A stretch of 64,000 nucleotides of DNA from Pithys albifrons albifrons. Its lineage: Eukaryota > Chordata > Aves > Passeriformes > Thamnophilidae. The stretch is from NCBI RefSeq assembly GCF_047495875.1, contig NC_092467.1:26724066-26788065 (forward strand), given 5' to 3'. Of this stretch, positions 50,101 through 63,300 are shown in pieces. Every line of letters begins with the position of its first letter. The first letter of the stretch is position 1. A program made the position numbers and the translations under genes. The notes under the pieces are model-generated. The model did no database searches. It was not told where the DNA came from and saw only the letters and a program-made list of their open reading frames with translations.

Positions 50101-51273
50101 AGACCTTTGTGAAGTATATCAGGTCTGTGAGGTTTTGTAAGAGAGACACACTGAAGATTACATCACATTTTAAAAGAAAGACTGTTCTTAGAAGTGAAGG
50201 ATTTTGCACTTGTTGGAAGGTGCTTGTCAAGTGAGAAAGAGGAGAGCAGGAGGAGCTGAAGAATAGCAGCCTTATGTCATGGGTAGTCGTATGAAAGGCA
50301 GCCTTGAATAGAGTGCACCATAAAGAAAGAATATTGTTATGTTTTCTGACAAGGATCTGGTTTGCTAAGTGATTCTTGAACTCCACAGGGGGACTTGTCT
50401 CTTCACCTTGATTTAAAAGAACATACAAACAATACCACTTAAACTCAAAATATGCTCAGGCTGTCTTCTGATTCACTGAAAGAATCTAAGAACCAGGCAA
50501 AACAGATGGTACTGAAGCCCTTTCCTTTAGCTAATACAGGCTGTACTTAGAACTCTGGAAAGAGTGAGAGGTTTAGGAGAAAAAGCAAACCTTATGTTTT
50601 CAATTTTTTTCGAATTGTCAGGGTTTACAAGTAAAGAGAAAGTTATTAATCCGATTATTTTCTGTGGAGTATTGATTCAGACTGATCCAAGGTAACTGTA
50701 CTGTGTGATGCCTTTTCATCAACAGGAGGAAAGAGCTTAGTACATTGTATCAGTTCTCCATAATAAAAAATGGACTAGAGTTTATTTATCATTCTGATTA
50801 AAGTAATTTCCCTGTAGATCTGCAGTTTCTTATGTCAGAATCAGAATCCTTTTCTGCAGTTATAGGTATTCTACATGTTATATATAACTCTCTCATTGGC
50901 GTGCTTTGCTAAGAATACAATGTTTATTTTACCATTTCTTGCATTTTTAATCATCCTTTCAAGGAGCAAAGCAAAACTCTGCACCATCACAAAATAACAA
51001 CCCACTGTAATCAATGGAGAAAAGATGCTCGAACTATTACAGCAGATTTGTTAATAAATGTCAACAAAAATTAAACCAAACCATTAAAAGGACTTTTTAT
51101 TGTCTATTCTTCCAGAGGATAAAAAGTAGAAAAGAGCACCAAGAAGTCTGAGATTGAAGAGAGCCTTTGTTACCATAGATACTGGGCAGGTGTGTCATTT
51201 TCAACTATAAGCACACATTTGATCAGAGGATTCTGACTGCAAATGCACCTGAATAAAATAAGGAGGAGCTGCT

Positions 51274-51297
51274 AAAAAAAAAAAGAAGAAGAAGAAA
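51274..51297. repeat. (A)n(GAA)n simple repeat
   Basis: Eleven A followed by GAAGAAGAAGAA. A pure purine tract. Confidence 0.9.
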
Positions 51298-52178
51298 AGG
51301 AGGTAGATAGACTGAGCTGCTTCACACCTCCAGCTTATCTCACAGTTGATGTGTTATCAAGTCTCTGAAAATTCCATCTAAACAAAGAGCAAGCAGATTT
51401 TTAGAATTTACTGGGTTGTGAGCTTTCAAATCTGTTATCCTGCATTCCACCACTTCCACATGGATTTTAATACTAAATAGTCATGAGATGAGTGGTATTT
51501 CTAGGCATCTAAGTCTGGCTCTCAGACCTTTCTGTCTTGACACACAGAAGCTGAAAATACTAATTTTCTTCTTGGAGATCTGTGAGAGAAGCATGGGAGA
51601 AAAAATAGCTGATGGCAACAATTGGTGTTTAGAAAAGAGACAAAATGTATAAAAATTCTGTTTCTCCAAACTTCTAAATGTATATGAGTGATGCACTTGC
51701 TAACACCCAGCAGCAGCAGCAACCTACACAAAATGATAGAAAATTCCTTCAAATTACCAGTCCCAACGTTGTATTTGTGAAATGTAAAGAAAAATGTTAA
51801 TGTAAAAGTTAAAGGTAGAAGTCAACATTCTTTGGATGTACATGTGATTATCTTTGGAAGGCTTATTAAAGTTGTTTTCATCAAATGACTTCCACTATTC
51901 AGCTACAAAAAGATTGATAGTTTGTATTAACTATGGGCATATCAAAAGAAAAATATTTGACAAAGCAACATACACTAAGCCTATTATTAAAAATTATTAT
52001 TTTTCTATCATCACCGTAACTGGGGTATAGTAATTTCCTTTCAGCCAAATTCCTTGGGGATAATGGCTTGCAATATGAGTTGCTAAACAAAAAGTCAATT
52101 TACCCATTTAATCTACATATTGCCTTATTTGTGAGATTATTGCCCATGAAAAACTCCAACCTAAACCTTTCTGGCCAA

Positions 52179-52198
52179 AAAAAATAAAATAAATAAAA
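52179..52198. repeat. A-rich (AAAT)n simple repeat
   Basis: An A run followed by imperfect AAAAT/AAAT units, ending in AAAAGG. Confidence 0.8.
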
Positions 52199-55100
52199 GG
52201 TTTTGTTTCCGCTGTGGACAGTGACTGTATCTGAGCTATCTGTGTACCTGCTCCTCTCACTCCCTTTATAACAACTTTGTGTGCATTGTATCAACCTCAT
52301 CAAGGTTTTTTTTCCCTGAAAAACACGTAAGCACAGTGTCATTAAGATGGCAGAAAACCCTGTGTGAGCCAAAGCTTGGCAGGTATTTCATCAAAGAAGG
52401 GGTAGGCCTCTGGGAATATAAAAGCATTAGTCATTACAGGGAAATTAATGATGATCTTTACTTTAAATATCTTCTTCATGTCTGTGAATAATTACAACTT
52501 GCTGTATCTAACTATGATTCTATATCAATCCACAACTGTAGACAGAAATTACTTCCAGTTTTCTAATGATAAAATCACATTTCTGAGGAACTCTTAGAAA
52601 ACTGGCGGCTGCTTTTCTCCGGATGGCAATTCCCTGGTCTAGAAGAATAGCTTTTGTTCCTTCTTGGAATGAAGAACCACCTCATGAGCCAGAAGGCAAC
52701 TGAGTTTCTCCAGTTTCTCCCTGGTTTTTCATCCCAAGGTTTCCAGGAGTTTGGGTCCTTGCACCCAACGTGCCATCGCCGTAGTTTAAATTCTCCTGAG
52801 TCGCACTGTGGTTTGCAGAAAGCAGGATGACTTTGTTCTTAGGTTTTGAAAATGCCTTCTTTGAACGAAACAAAGTGAGTCCTGACCACATGATGTCACT
52901 GAAGCTCATACTTCACAGGAGCATGGGACTCTGCATTGCCATCCTAGTCAAAATGCAACCCCCAGTTCTCCGCAGTAGCTTTAATTAGATTCAGTCGTGT
53001 TCTTCAACTTGATGATAGTATAGACTTCTATGACTAATTATTCTCAGTAATCATAATGCTAATAAAAATCTTTGTATAGCAGAAATCATCCATTAATTGA
53101 ACGTTAATCTCATGAGGCCATTTACCCATTTATCCATTTATATGTTTTTGCTAAAAGCAAACGGCACATCCACATTTTTCGCAGAAGCACAGAATATTTT
53201 TCTGATATTATCTTGAGGCTATGTGCCAGCTGAAGCAAACTTAATTCTTCATCTCCAGCCATCAGGTCTCACACCAAAGAGCTATCCAAACTAGGAGGCA
53301 TCTCATCAATCTATCCACAGATCTGAGTGCTGAAAAAATCCTGCCTAGCTTCCTCTGTGACCATGTACACTTAGAATACTTATTAATACACAAAATACAT
53401 TCCTCTATCAGCCAGGAAACTGGATTTGACTTAAAGAATTCAACAGTTTCTCATCAAAAAATTATTAATCATTATCCAATCCTTCATAATTTCATCTTCC
53501 TTTTCCCAGTTGGTCAAAGAACTGTAGGAGTGACAAATCCACCCTTGGCCCAATTTGACGTTTTCTTTCTTCTTCATGAACGCAACAGGTTGTCTAATAG
53601 TGAATTCTCTTTTACCTTCCTTACCTTCCCTGATAAAGCCAAGTCAATTCTCAAAGTCAATTAACTTCCAACACCAACTTTTGTTTTCTGAGGATATTCA
53701 CATGGAACTGTATCAAAGGCTGCCTAAAATACCAACTGACTTCAACATCTTCAATGAGCACAGTGTGGATTTCAGCAAGGATTGGGAATAGACATTGCCC
53801 TAGTAATATTGCTCAGGTTCTTGATGATGGAGGGCATTTATTTTCCTTTTTTTTCCCCTGGACCATAGCAACCTGCAATAGATTTCAGCACTAGAACTTT
53901 ATGAATACCCACAGGAAGGGATGTCCACTAAAATTCCTTAAGAGATCCCATGTTTTGCATGGAGGGACGCATGCACAGTGGAGATATGAAGCACTACACA
54001 ACACTTCCCTTGAGGAAACATTCCTGTCTTCAAAACTGGGTCTGTGTTAAGCCAAGATCATCTGGTCAACCATCAGTGGACAGCTGAAATCAAACTAAGG
54101 AGCAATAATGGTGAGACCCTCTGAGAGTAGGTGATATTTTGAGGCATTGCCTCAAAACAGTGTAGTCTTTTCTTAGCTAGAAGAACCCACCCATGGGTGT
54201 CTGAACCATTATTCAGTTTGATGATTCTCAGACTCCACAGACACTTCAGTGCAGAATCTGTCATCTGCCTGTGAATATGACTAGAAAATTGTTCCATGCT
54301 TAATGTGACGCTTAATGTTTCATTAATTCCTGCTGCTATGGTCTGCTCTCACGTCCTCCCCTCATCCAGCCCTTTTGCCATCCCCTCCCACCTGCCATGA
54401 AGTTCTTCCTGGGTGCTGTCACCACTGCACAATTCCAGGCTCTCACCAGCAGAAGGCAACAGCAGCAGAAACCACAATGTGCAGGCAAACTTCCTTCTCT
54501 TTGGTGCCCTCTTTTTCTACCACTTCTGACAGAGAAACAATTCATAGGAAACGTTAAACAGTGGGGTACAGTGCAGTGCATCTCCTTAGTCACTAAGAGT
54601 TTGAAGAACAATTCTAAATGCTGCTCTCTTCACCAGCTTCTCCTGAAGTTTAAATAAGATTCTCCTCCAAGTGATCAATGTGCCCATCCCAGAGACAAAC
54701 ACCTCAACAGAAAGGATTATGATCACAATTCTACTTCTGACACAGAAGGAGGGTACAGGTTCTTCATGTAACAGATGAAATTTTCTAATGAGCTGCTTTG
54801 GAGCCTGTAATTATTTATGCCACGGTCTATGTCATTGCAAGTACAAACACTCATTTGACCTATTGTCTGATAACAAAACCATAACATAATTTTAAAAACA
54901 AATTGAGGTTTGTTTTTTTTTTTAAATTACACAGTTGCCCAACAGGAGGGCAGGGCAGAAGTATCACTTATGATGAATCATGTGTCTGTGGCAATGGTTT
55001 AATGAAAACAAGTTCATGTGCTGTTACTTCTAATCCAGGAGTGCACTTTTGTGATGTTTCAGGCAAATAAGTGGAAAACAGCCTCAGTTAGCTGGGCTGC

Positions 55101-55299
55101 AACACACACAGAGGACATTTGATTCTGTTCACACTAATTTCTAGCATCCTTATATTTTCCTATAATATTACGAGCTTATTTCATGAAGTTATAATTCATT
55201 TATGAAAGCTGTTATGGAACAAATACAAAATCCTCTTAGACTTAGGTCAAATGAAAACTAAGCCTTAACTAGTGCAGAGGCAGGAAAAAGTCTACTGTG

Positions 55300-55321
55300 T
55301 TATTTGTTTTGTTTTGTTTTA
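55300..55321. repeat. (TTTTG)n simple repeat
   Basis: About four TTTGT/TTTTG units. Confidence 0.85.
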
Positions 55322-56684
55322 TGGGTTTTTTTCCCGGGAATTTAAATTCTGCATTTAACAGTGGTAATGGTTGAGAGATAATCCTTGGAACCACTTAAGA
55401 CAGAGAACTTTGTTACTGCTTGTCCTTATCTGGATAATCAAATAATAAAGTCCAACTGGCTACCAAAGCAGAGCTTTCAAGCTAACTCTGAAATACTTTA
55501 AATGTAATTTGTTCAGTAAACTGCAGTACATTAAATTTCTATATTAAGTAAATTATAAGGAAGAGTGCACTTTGCAAAATTAAAAAGTGCTCCGTTAACT
55601 TATCTATTACTCCTCTGGGAAAGTTTCCAAAGTGTGTCTAGTACAATTAGATACTTTCTTTATGGACAGTCTATAGCCAGGAAAGAATTCTTGCAGCTCA
55701 GCAAATGTGTTTCCAGTATTGTTGTAGACTCCTCTTTATTTTCCAAGGTGAAACTCCCTGATCACAAACACCATTTTTCTAGGTTGTATGGGCAGATTGA
55801 AGAGTTTGAGATAAAAATAACTACCTAACTCACTATCTTGCAGTTAGAATCAAAGAAATATTGACCACATGCTTTTAAGTGTCTTTTTAAAAAAGTACTC
55901 TTTGGAAATGCACTTAGAATAAAAGTAATTGAGATACAAGATACAGTGGATTTATCTGAATCCCACCACACAGCAATTACAAAATGCCTCCATCACATTC
56001 TATAGTATATAAATGAGATATTACTTTCAACAGATTCTTTTTAAAATAACAGGTACCAGTGCTTAACAGGGGTATGAAAAATTATTGACTCAGATTTGGG
56101 TTTTTATGTAAAGCCTGTCATTCTGAATTATATTTTTATTGTTTGGATGCTGAAGTCTGAGCGTGTAGGAGCCTAAGCTTCCTATCATTTTGATGAACCA
56201 ACTGATCAATGCATTTTAGTTACAGTCCCTTCATTAATTACTGTCATGGCAAAAATCTTATTTGCATGAGATATGCCTCCCCTTGGACCTTCCTAGACCA
56301 AGTCCAAGAAGAAAAAGAAAGGGAGTCCTTACTGAAGAGGGGACTCCATACTTGAAATGGCTACAGAAACCACCAGAAAGTTCACATTTCTGAAAGGATT
56401 GCTGTATTTGGTTAGTGTGTGTCAGCCAGAAAACAAAAAACATGCTGAAACTGCACCTGGGGGAGCTTACAGAAGTATCCAAGGCTAAGGTTCACAGCAT
56501 AGTCAGACTTTCAAATCAGCCATATTGAGAAGACCATGGATGTAACAGCCCCATCAGAACCCTCCTCTCCCAAGATAAAATTGCACCAGCTGAGAAATCA
56601 TGAATACCTGTCCTTTAGGTCAGTGATGTGCTTGTTAGAATTTTGGTATTGCCCTTCCCATTGGAAACATTCCCCTTAAATACC

Positions 56685-58018
56685 ATGATCCAAGACAAGG
56701 TTTCCTGTGAGCAGTAGACATGCTAAAAGCAGAAAATAACTCCCAGTGTATATGTGGAGTTTCAACATCACAGCTCATGCTCTCTTTTCATCCACCTACA
56801 AAAGATGTCAAGCCCTGGGATGAGCAAGACCAGGCCTTCAGCAGCTGACACACAGTTGGACATGACTTCCTGGACATGCTAAATAATGACAATTTACCAA
56901 ATGAGGTAATTGTGTCCAGCTGTCAGAGAGGATCTTGCCTATGCCATGCTGGTGCTGACTCCAGTGATTACAGAGGTTGCTTCTACACACCTTTTGCAGC
57001 TGTATGAATGATGCACTATTTAAACAAGATCATTCCAAAGAGTCATCTTACTGCAATACCTCTCAAGGATTAAGACAGGTTTATTACCAGTTGAATACTC
57101 AGCAACTCTAAATACACTACTCATTTCATTCCAAACTGCCTTTCCATGAGCTTGCTCTCCCAGGGCACAGGCACAAGGTGAACCACATAATGCAGGGAGA
57201 AAAGGCTGTAGAAGAATAAACAATGGTTGATACTTTTCTGGCTGGAGACAGCTGGTGCTGACTCAGGTACAGTGGAGCCTGGCAGACACTGTCATTCACA
57301 TCCTCAACCCCTTTGAGGAGTTAGCTTGAAAAATAAGCTCCAGAGATGTGTGTATGTGTGTCATCATGCCAGCTGTCAGGGCTCTGACAGTCCCACCTCA
57401 GCATGTGAGTGCTGGATCAAGGCAACGAGGCCAAAAAAAAAGGAAGTGTTATCTTGTCTTTCTGAGCAGTTTAACAGTGTGGTGTCAGTAAAGACACCAT
57501 GTAGCATGAGCTCTGATTCCTCAGCTCAGGCACTTCTCTGCCAGTTCTCAATTTCCCCAAGACAATGCCAGAACTGTCACACACAGTCAAGCTGAGGAAC
57601 ATTAGGGGAAAATCCCAGTCATCCAAGAAGCAATAATAAAGACCAAAGATTATCATCCAGCCCACCTGGAAGCTGCAAATGTAATGAGCTATTTGGAAAA
57701 GATCATGACAACCTCGAGCTCAAGTGACTCTTCTTTCTGCCAAATATGAACTAGTTCTGTACCTCGCTGAGCTCACTACTCGCATAGTAGGTCTTGCTGA
57801 GTGGTGGAAGTCTAACACTCGCTCACTTCCACATCTTGCAAACCTGGCTTTGTCTTCACTTGGAGCTCTTCCCAGCAACATTCTTTCTGAGAGGCTCTTC
57901 AGCTACACTGAGGATGTTACATCTAAAAACAGATGCCAGCTCCTGCCAGCAAATGCAAAATGGCTTGTCGCCTTGCAGTGTAATCTGCCCACACTCAAAT
58001 TTTGTGGCAGTGGCTATT
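56685..58018 (+). pseudogene. Decayed hAT-superfamily transposase
   Basis: hAT transposases cut and paste DNA transposons and end in a dimerisation domain. Pieces appear in family order on the plus strand in different frames. GATCCAAGA at 56687 recalls the D-P-R motif. W-S-F-N-I-T-A-H at 56755 recalls the 'TDLWTS...ITAH' stretch. TGCTTC...CACACCTTTTGCAGCTG near 56978 gives C-F-(A)-H-T-(L)-L-Q-L, followed by N-D-A-L at 57007. LTQVQWSLAD...NPFEEL starts at 57258. From about 57757 the frame gives YLAEL, AEWWKSNTRSLPHLANLAL (57796 on), SERLFS (57886-57903), LLPANAKWLVALQCNLPTL and a TAG at 58018-58020. The order and the WW/SERLFS core are diagnostic of the C-terminal domain. Stops and frameshifts (for example TGA after NPFEELA, and a shift near 57725) make the whole non-functional. 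No N-terminal BED finger or terminal inverted repeats were found. The 5' limit is approximate. Confidence 0.8.
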
Positions 58019-60271
58019 AGTAATATTTTACCAGGCTTTTTGGGATGCTTGTGTACATTATAAACCTAATTTTTACAGAAAATTTCTGATAGCTGTTATC
58101 TCATAAGCTAAAGTGCTTATCACGTATTCCCCATTTTAATTTTTAAGTAGATCCTAAAGCATAGAAAACCAAGCAGAAATTTGCTTCATTTCCCAGGATT
58201 CTTTTCCCTTCTATTCCTCAAGTCTATGAAACATTTTTCACAGGTAGCATATATAAAATGCATTGATAGACATTTGCCTTCCCACTCATTCCTACAGAAC
58301 AATCTTTAAACCTTTTGGGATGCATGCTGCAAATAGGATTTTAATTTTCAGTATTTGTACATTCAATGCACAACAGATGACTTAACTCCTACTCTTATTT
58401 GTTTGAAGTCTTCTACTGTCGATAACTTACGAGGACTGCTGTGGAAAGTGTGTGCTGGGGGCAAATTCTACTATTTCATATGCTGCACTAAAATCACAGT
58501 ACTGTTACTAATCTTAAGAAAGGAAGAAAACACTGCCCATTTAGAGGAAATGGTAAATGCCAACCAGCTCATCACCACCTCTGACTGTAAGCACTTGACA
58601 AAGAGGCTCTGAAGCACTTTGTGGCAATACTCACCTCTTCCCAATATTTGCAGCACCAGCACTTACCTCCATATGCTGTATAGGAAATAAGGTTCTTTAA
58701 AAGGTGTCTGAAATGTAACAGAGATAACTACAAAAACCTCATGTCATGAGTGTCAGTTCATGTAAACTTTCCATAACAAAACTGTTTGCTTAAAAGAGCG
58801 TTTCATCATGTCCCCCTTCTTTCCTTCTTTTCATCTCCAGGAGGTGCAGGCTGCTGCCACACCTTCCCCATCCCTTTCCCATGTTTTCTTTCATTCTCAC
58901 AACTGCAGCACCAGGATGCAGCCTCTGGACTTCTGGACTTCTCCCACTCACTCTGAAACTCAAAGGTAAGGCAGGGAGCCAAAGAAATTTTTCCCCAAGA
59001 TGAGAGTTTAATTTCCAACCTCCCATCTTTACACCAGCACCTGCATTGCTTTTGGTGTCCAGAATGTGAATGAAAATCACATTCATGCACAGGAAGGTCC
59101 TCAGTGACCAAACTGGCAAACAAACATCTGGGTCTTCACACATCCTATGTAGTGGCCAGAAGTCAGGGAGCTGACCTTTTGAGGGCTGCATTTTATTGCA
59201 ACCAGCACAGCTTAGTCAGGTCTCTACTGAGCTGTACCACAGGAGCACATCCAGCTCCTCTGTAGACCTGACAGAACACAAGAAGAAATGTCTCCTCACT
59301 CGTCATCAGATTGTTAGTAAACAAGGGACATTAAGCAGTGTTTCTGTTCAACAAAGACCCTGCTGGGTAATTTTGGATCATTTACCCCCAGTTAACCATT
59401 AATTGCTACATAAAATTTTAATCTCCATTTAAACAGACTATAGCTCTGTAGCTGTTTCTGAGTCAGCCTCAAGACAGTAGTAACTTTGCAGCTGTGGAAT
59501 ACTGACTGCTTCGTATTTCCTGAATGACAGAGGGGAACACCATGCACAACCAAAACGGTAAATGAGGAATTAAAAAAAAAAATTTAAGACTAGTCATTGT
59601 GAAGTAGAATGAGCAGAAAGAGGTGGAAAGGGAAAGACAAAGAGGAAGGCAGAAAAGTAAGGGAAAGGCAGAGATTATTTTTTTGTGACTAGGATAAATA
59701 TTGCCCTTAAAGAGACTGACAGTTCTTCAAACACTTTCAGGTGATTAACACCCATGAATGATTTTTTTTAAAAATTAATATAATCAATTAACTGAAACTT
59801 AATGAGTTCTGATGCCATACCACTTCCTCCTATGACTTGAGCATAAAGAGGGATCACCACAGACTCCCAGCACTGGTGGTTTCTGCTGGGCTCTGTCACT
59901 TGGCAGTACTCTCTGTAGTACAGTGACTAATGTTACAATAGACATTTCAGTTCAGAATACCACATCCTTAACACAACCCCACAGAAAAATATCACATTTA
60001 TAAACATCTTCCCTTGACGTAATCACAAAGGATAGAAGGAAAAAATCACCATTTCTTGGGAGCACTTAGGTGCACACACACACACACACACACACAGACA
60101 CATGCTCATGGAGGGGAAGCCTCTCAGCTTCTTGCCAGAAAGGGACTGACTGATCTCCACCTGCTAAAGGGACAAGCAGATCTACCATGGGCAAAGTCAA
60201 ATGTAAAGCAAATAGCTACTCGGAATATGAATCTAAAGAAAGAAATAATGATGACCTACAGCTTCCCTCAG
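58019..60271. other. Unique non-coding sequence
   Basis: No gene recognised. Overlapping minus-strand open frames at 58790-59191 (105-133 codons) lie in two frames of the same stretch and have no known domain. The 3' end of the hAT element should lie just after 58018, but I could not locate its inverted repeat. Confidence 0.5.
60073..60095. repeat. (CA)n microsatellite
   Basis: About twelve uninterrupted CA dinucleotides, followed by an imperfect GACACA extension. Likely length-polymorphic. Confidence 0.95.
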
Positions 60272-60345
60272 CCAGAGTGTGAAATCCCATCTCCACTGAT
60301 GTCAGTGGGAGCTTGTTCCCAACTTCAGTCAGCCTGGAATATTAA
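60272..60345. repeat. Old palindromic interspersed repeat (amniote type)
   Basis: GAGTGTGAAATCCCATCTCC, ACTGATGTCAGTGGGAGC and CAACTTCAGTCAGCCTGGAA form diverged inverted arms around a short centre. This is the pattern of the 'gtgaaatcctggccccactgaagtcaatgggag...ttgacttcaatggggccaggatttcac' repeat that I remember from bird and reptile DNA. Related in style to the relics at 5.86 and 50.0 kb. Confidence 0.5.
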
Positions 60346-63300
60346 CCAGCATGTTTGAGCACAAAGAAAGGGGGCTTCTTTTAGCAAATTTTAACACCTT
60401 CTTTTATCCTGAATGTTAGGGAACTTACTCCCAGCTTCAGTTTTATGCTTATAGAAAACCTCTTTTTCTGTTTCTCCCTCTTGTAGTCTGCAAGCTCTAC
60501 GTGTAGTCCTGGGCAGTATTTAGCCCTCATTTCTATCCTGAATTAAATGAGGCACTATTGCAATGTTGAGCTTTGTGCAGGTCATCTGACTAGAAAAGAA
60601 TTTCCTGCTGACTTCTGGATATTCTGACATGATCCTGTTCCTCAGTGCTCGGCATCTTGTGTCTTTCAGCAGAAGCATGCACCTATTTTAGAAAGAGCTT
60701 GACATATTAAGGATGTCTAGATCCAAATCCATCACTAAAAATAAACAGCAAAAAAAAAAGGAAAAGGGCATTTTACTAATGCTTCTCTTCAGTGTTATGA
60801 AATTAAGAAACATTCACAAGGAAAAGTTATAAAAATTGATGGTCTGTACATTTTTTTTAATTAGACAAAAATCATTTCCTTTACTACAAAAATTATCTTA
60901 CAAATTAATATTTTTTATTATTTTTGAATGCTATTTGTATAAAAGCAAAAGTGTAAATCTTCAGGTTAAGACATCTTTAAGGCACATTTAAACAGACCCA
61001 GGAAGGCATATATCCACATTTTAATTAATAGGCCTTCAAAGGCAGATCCTGGTAAACTATCTGTCTGGACACAAATCTGTTCTCTAGTTCTTAGGGGAAA
61101 AAAAAAGAAAATATCTCAGTAAATGAGGGAGATAATTTGGGTTTTTTTCTGAATAAAAGTGAGGAAAAAAATAATTGTTCTTTGTTAACTAACTTCTGTG
61201 TTGAGGTAGAAGTAATGAACAACAGCCATGGGAACTATAAGATTTTCTTACACAGACATATAAGGAATACCTGAGGATAAAGATTTCATGTGGGTTTTTC
61301 TATCACATGAGGCAGTAGTGGAAATAAATGGATTTTTATGAGCCATATGAAGATTTTCCAGACAAACTGATGCCAAGAAAAGTCTGCCAGAAAAATTTGG
61401 GCTTTCTCTGATTGATCTCCAATATTATTAAAATCCTGGACAACACACAGCAAATACAGTCTCAGAATTTCAGTTATAACTTCTGTAGTAAATACACCCA
61501 CTCCTCTATCATCAGAATGTTGAGGTTCCCAGTAGAGGAAATCTTGAATACTTTTTTTAAGTGATGAAGGAGCTGTTAGTGAGGCACTTTTCTCAGATAG
61601 ATATTTGCCTTTGATTGTAAAACACCTTAGGTTGCAGTAAATTCAGTGTCAGTAGGATTAAATCCACAGCACACCCCCGAGAATTCCATCAAAATTCTGA
61701 GGCTGTAGGGGGAAACTTGCATAAAAGTAGCTGTCTTAAGCACCAAAAATGCTTTTCAACATACTCTGAAAAAGGAAAGTAAGTGTCGTTCCTTTGTGTA
61801 TATACTGGTGGGGGAGGAAGTGCATCAGTCAATTACTGCTGTGCATGAAGAGAGTTCAAATAACACCAAAATCCTTGCTCACCGCCTCCCTATACATTTT
61901 GAAGGGCATGTAAAGAAGTGTCTGAGTAGCAGGTTTGTAAGACATGACAATTCAACTGAGTTTGGGACTCTGAATTCAGACATCAGTGTGGTCATTCCTC
62001 ACTTATGACTAGGGTTTATTAGTGTCCCTCTGTGGAAATTACTAAAAGCCAGATTCCATTACGGTCTTCAGAAAAACTCCTTAAACACAGAGGATGTTCT
62101 TCACCAGCAGGACAGCAAAGTCACAAAATAAAATTGCAAGTCAATCATCAAACTTCTTCATTCTGGATTATGTAGAGCACTTTTTCCCAGAAATTGCTCC
62201 AATAAAGTAGAAGCAACAAAACCAAAATGAAGAGTTTGTCGCTGACATACAGCCCATGGAGGTACAGAAAAGAAAATGCCTGAGTAACAAGTTGCGCTGC
62301 TCGGCCTCACTAAGTTTGACTCAGAGGTACCACTTAATGCACCCACACTGACTGGGGCTCAGGCTCCCATCACAGCTTCCTGATGGGAAGTGTCATTGCT
62401 GAACTCTTCCCGAATTCCCTTCAGGAGCTCACTGTATGGGCCCCTGCTCTGTGCCACCAGGCATTTCTACTTCCATAACAGAACAGGGAATAACCCGCAA
62501 TAACAGAGCTTAAATGGTGAAACACATCCTGCCTGGCAGTGTTGCCAAACCCTGAATTGCAGGTAGGTTTGGGCAGTCCTTGATAGTGGCTAAATTTTAT
62601 TTAATCTCACAGTTTAATCTCCATGCACAGACATGCAGTGTTGGTGGCTAATTAAACTGAACTATGTGATCCAAACAAAGGATCTGTGCCCTCCAAAGAT
62701 CCTGAGCATTTAACAACCCTTCCCATACTGCATTTCTACTTTATTGTAAAGCTGATTTGGGACAATCCAAGCAATAGATTACCATAATTTGCAATGACTT
62801 GAACTGAAATAACATATATGCTATTTTCTGTTCCTGCTGACTCAGTACCTTCCCTATCACCAAGAGTCTAAGGGAGAAAGAAGTCACCTGTTACATCTTT
62901 TCCTTTCTGGCTCAGTACAGGTACAAATTCCTCCTCTCACTCTCAGGTGATACTAAGGCACTTTCTCAGAACAGCTTCTGTGCCATAATCATTCCTTTGT
63001 TTTCACGGAAAGATTGCGACAGGACCAGTAGGAGTGGTAAAGCAAGAAAAAGTGAAAACCTGACTTTGGGTAGGACAGGAAACAGATAAAATTCAAATGT
63101 TTGTTTTTCAAAACAGAATTAAAAATACATGAAATTGATGGTTGACAATCATTTATGGACCTTGAATGATTGACTACAAATTAGATTTAAACTTACCATT
63201 ATTTCAGAACAGTTTGGAATCAGAGCTGAATATTTTCCAAGGCCTAATAGCAGGAATTTGATAACATTATGCAAAGTAGCATATCCAGCATAATACTAAA

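Larger units (their letters stand above)
50101..56684. other. AT-rich unique non-coding sequence
   Basis: No gene identified with confidence. The minus strand at 52600-52909 is open and richer in CpG than its surroundings (see findings). Elsewhere only short unrecognised open frames occur. Confidence 0.5.

Noticed and set aside
49979..50428. 149-codon minus-strand open frame
   Set aside because: It overlaps an old palindromic repeat, has no recognisable domain, and has a length compatible with chance.
57794..58063. 89-codon plus-strand open frame
   Set aside because: Frame-shifted shadow of the hAT C-terminal domain.
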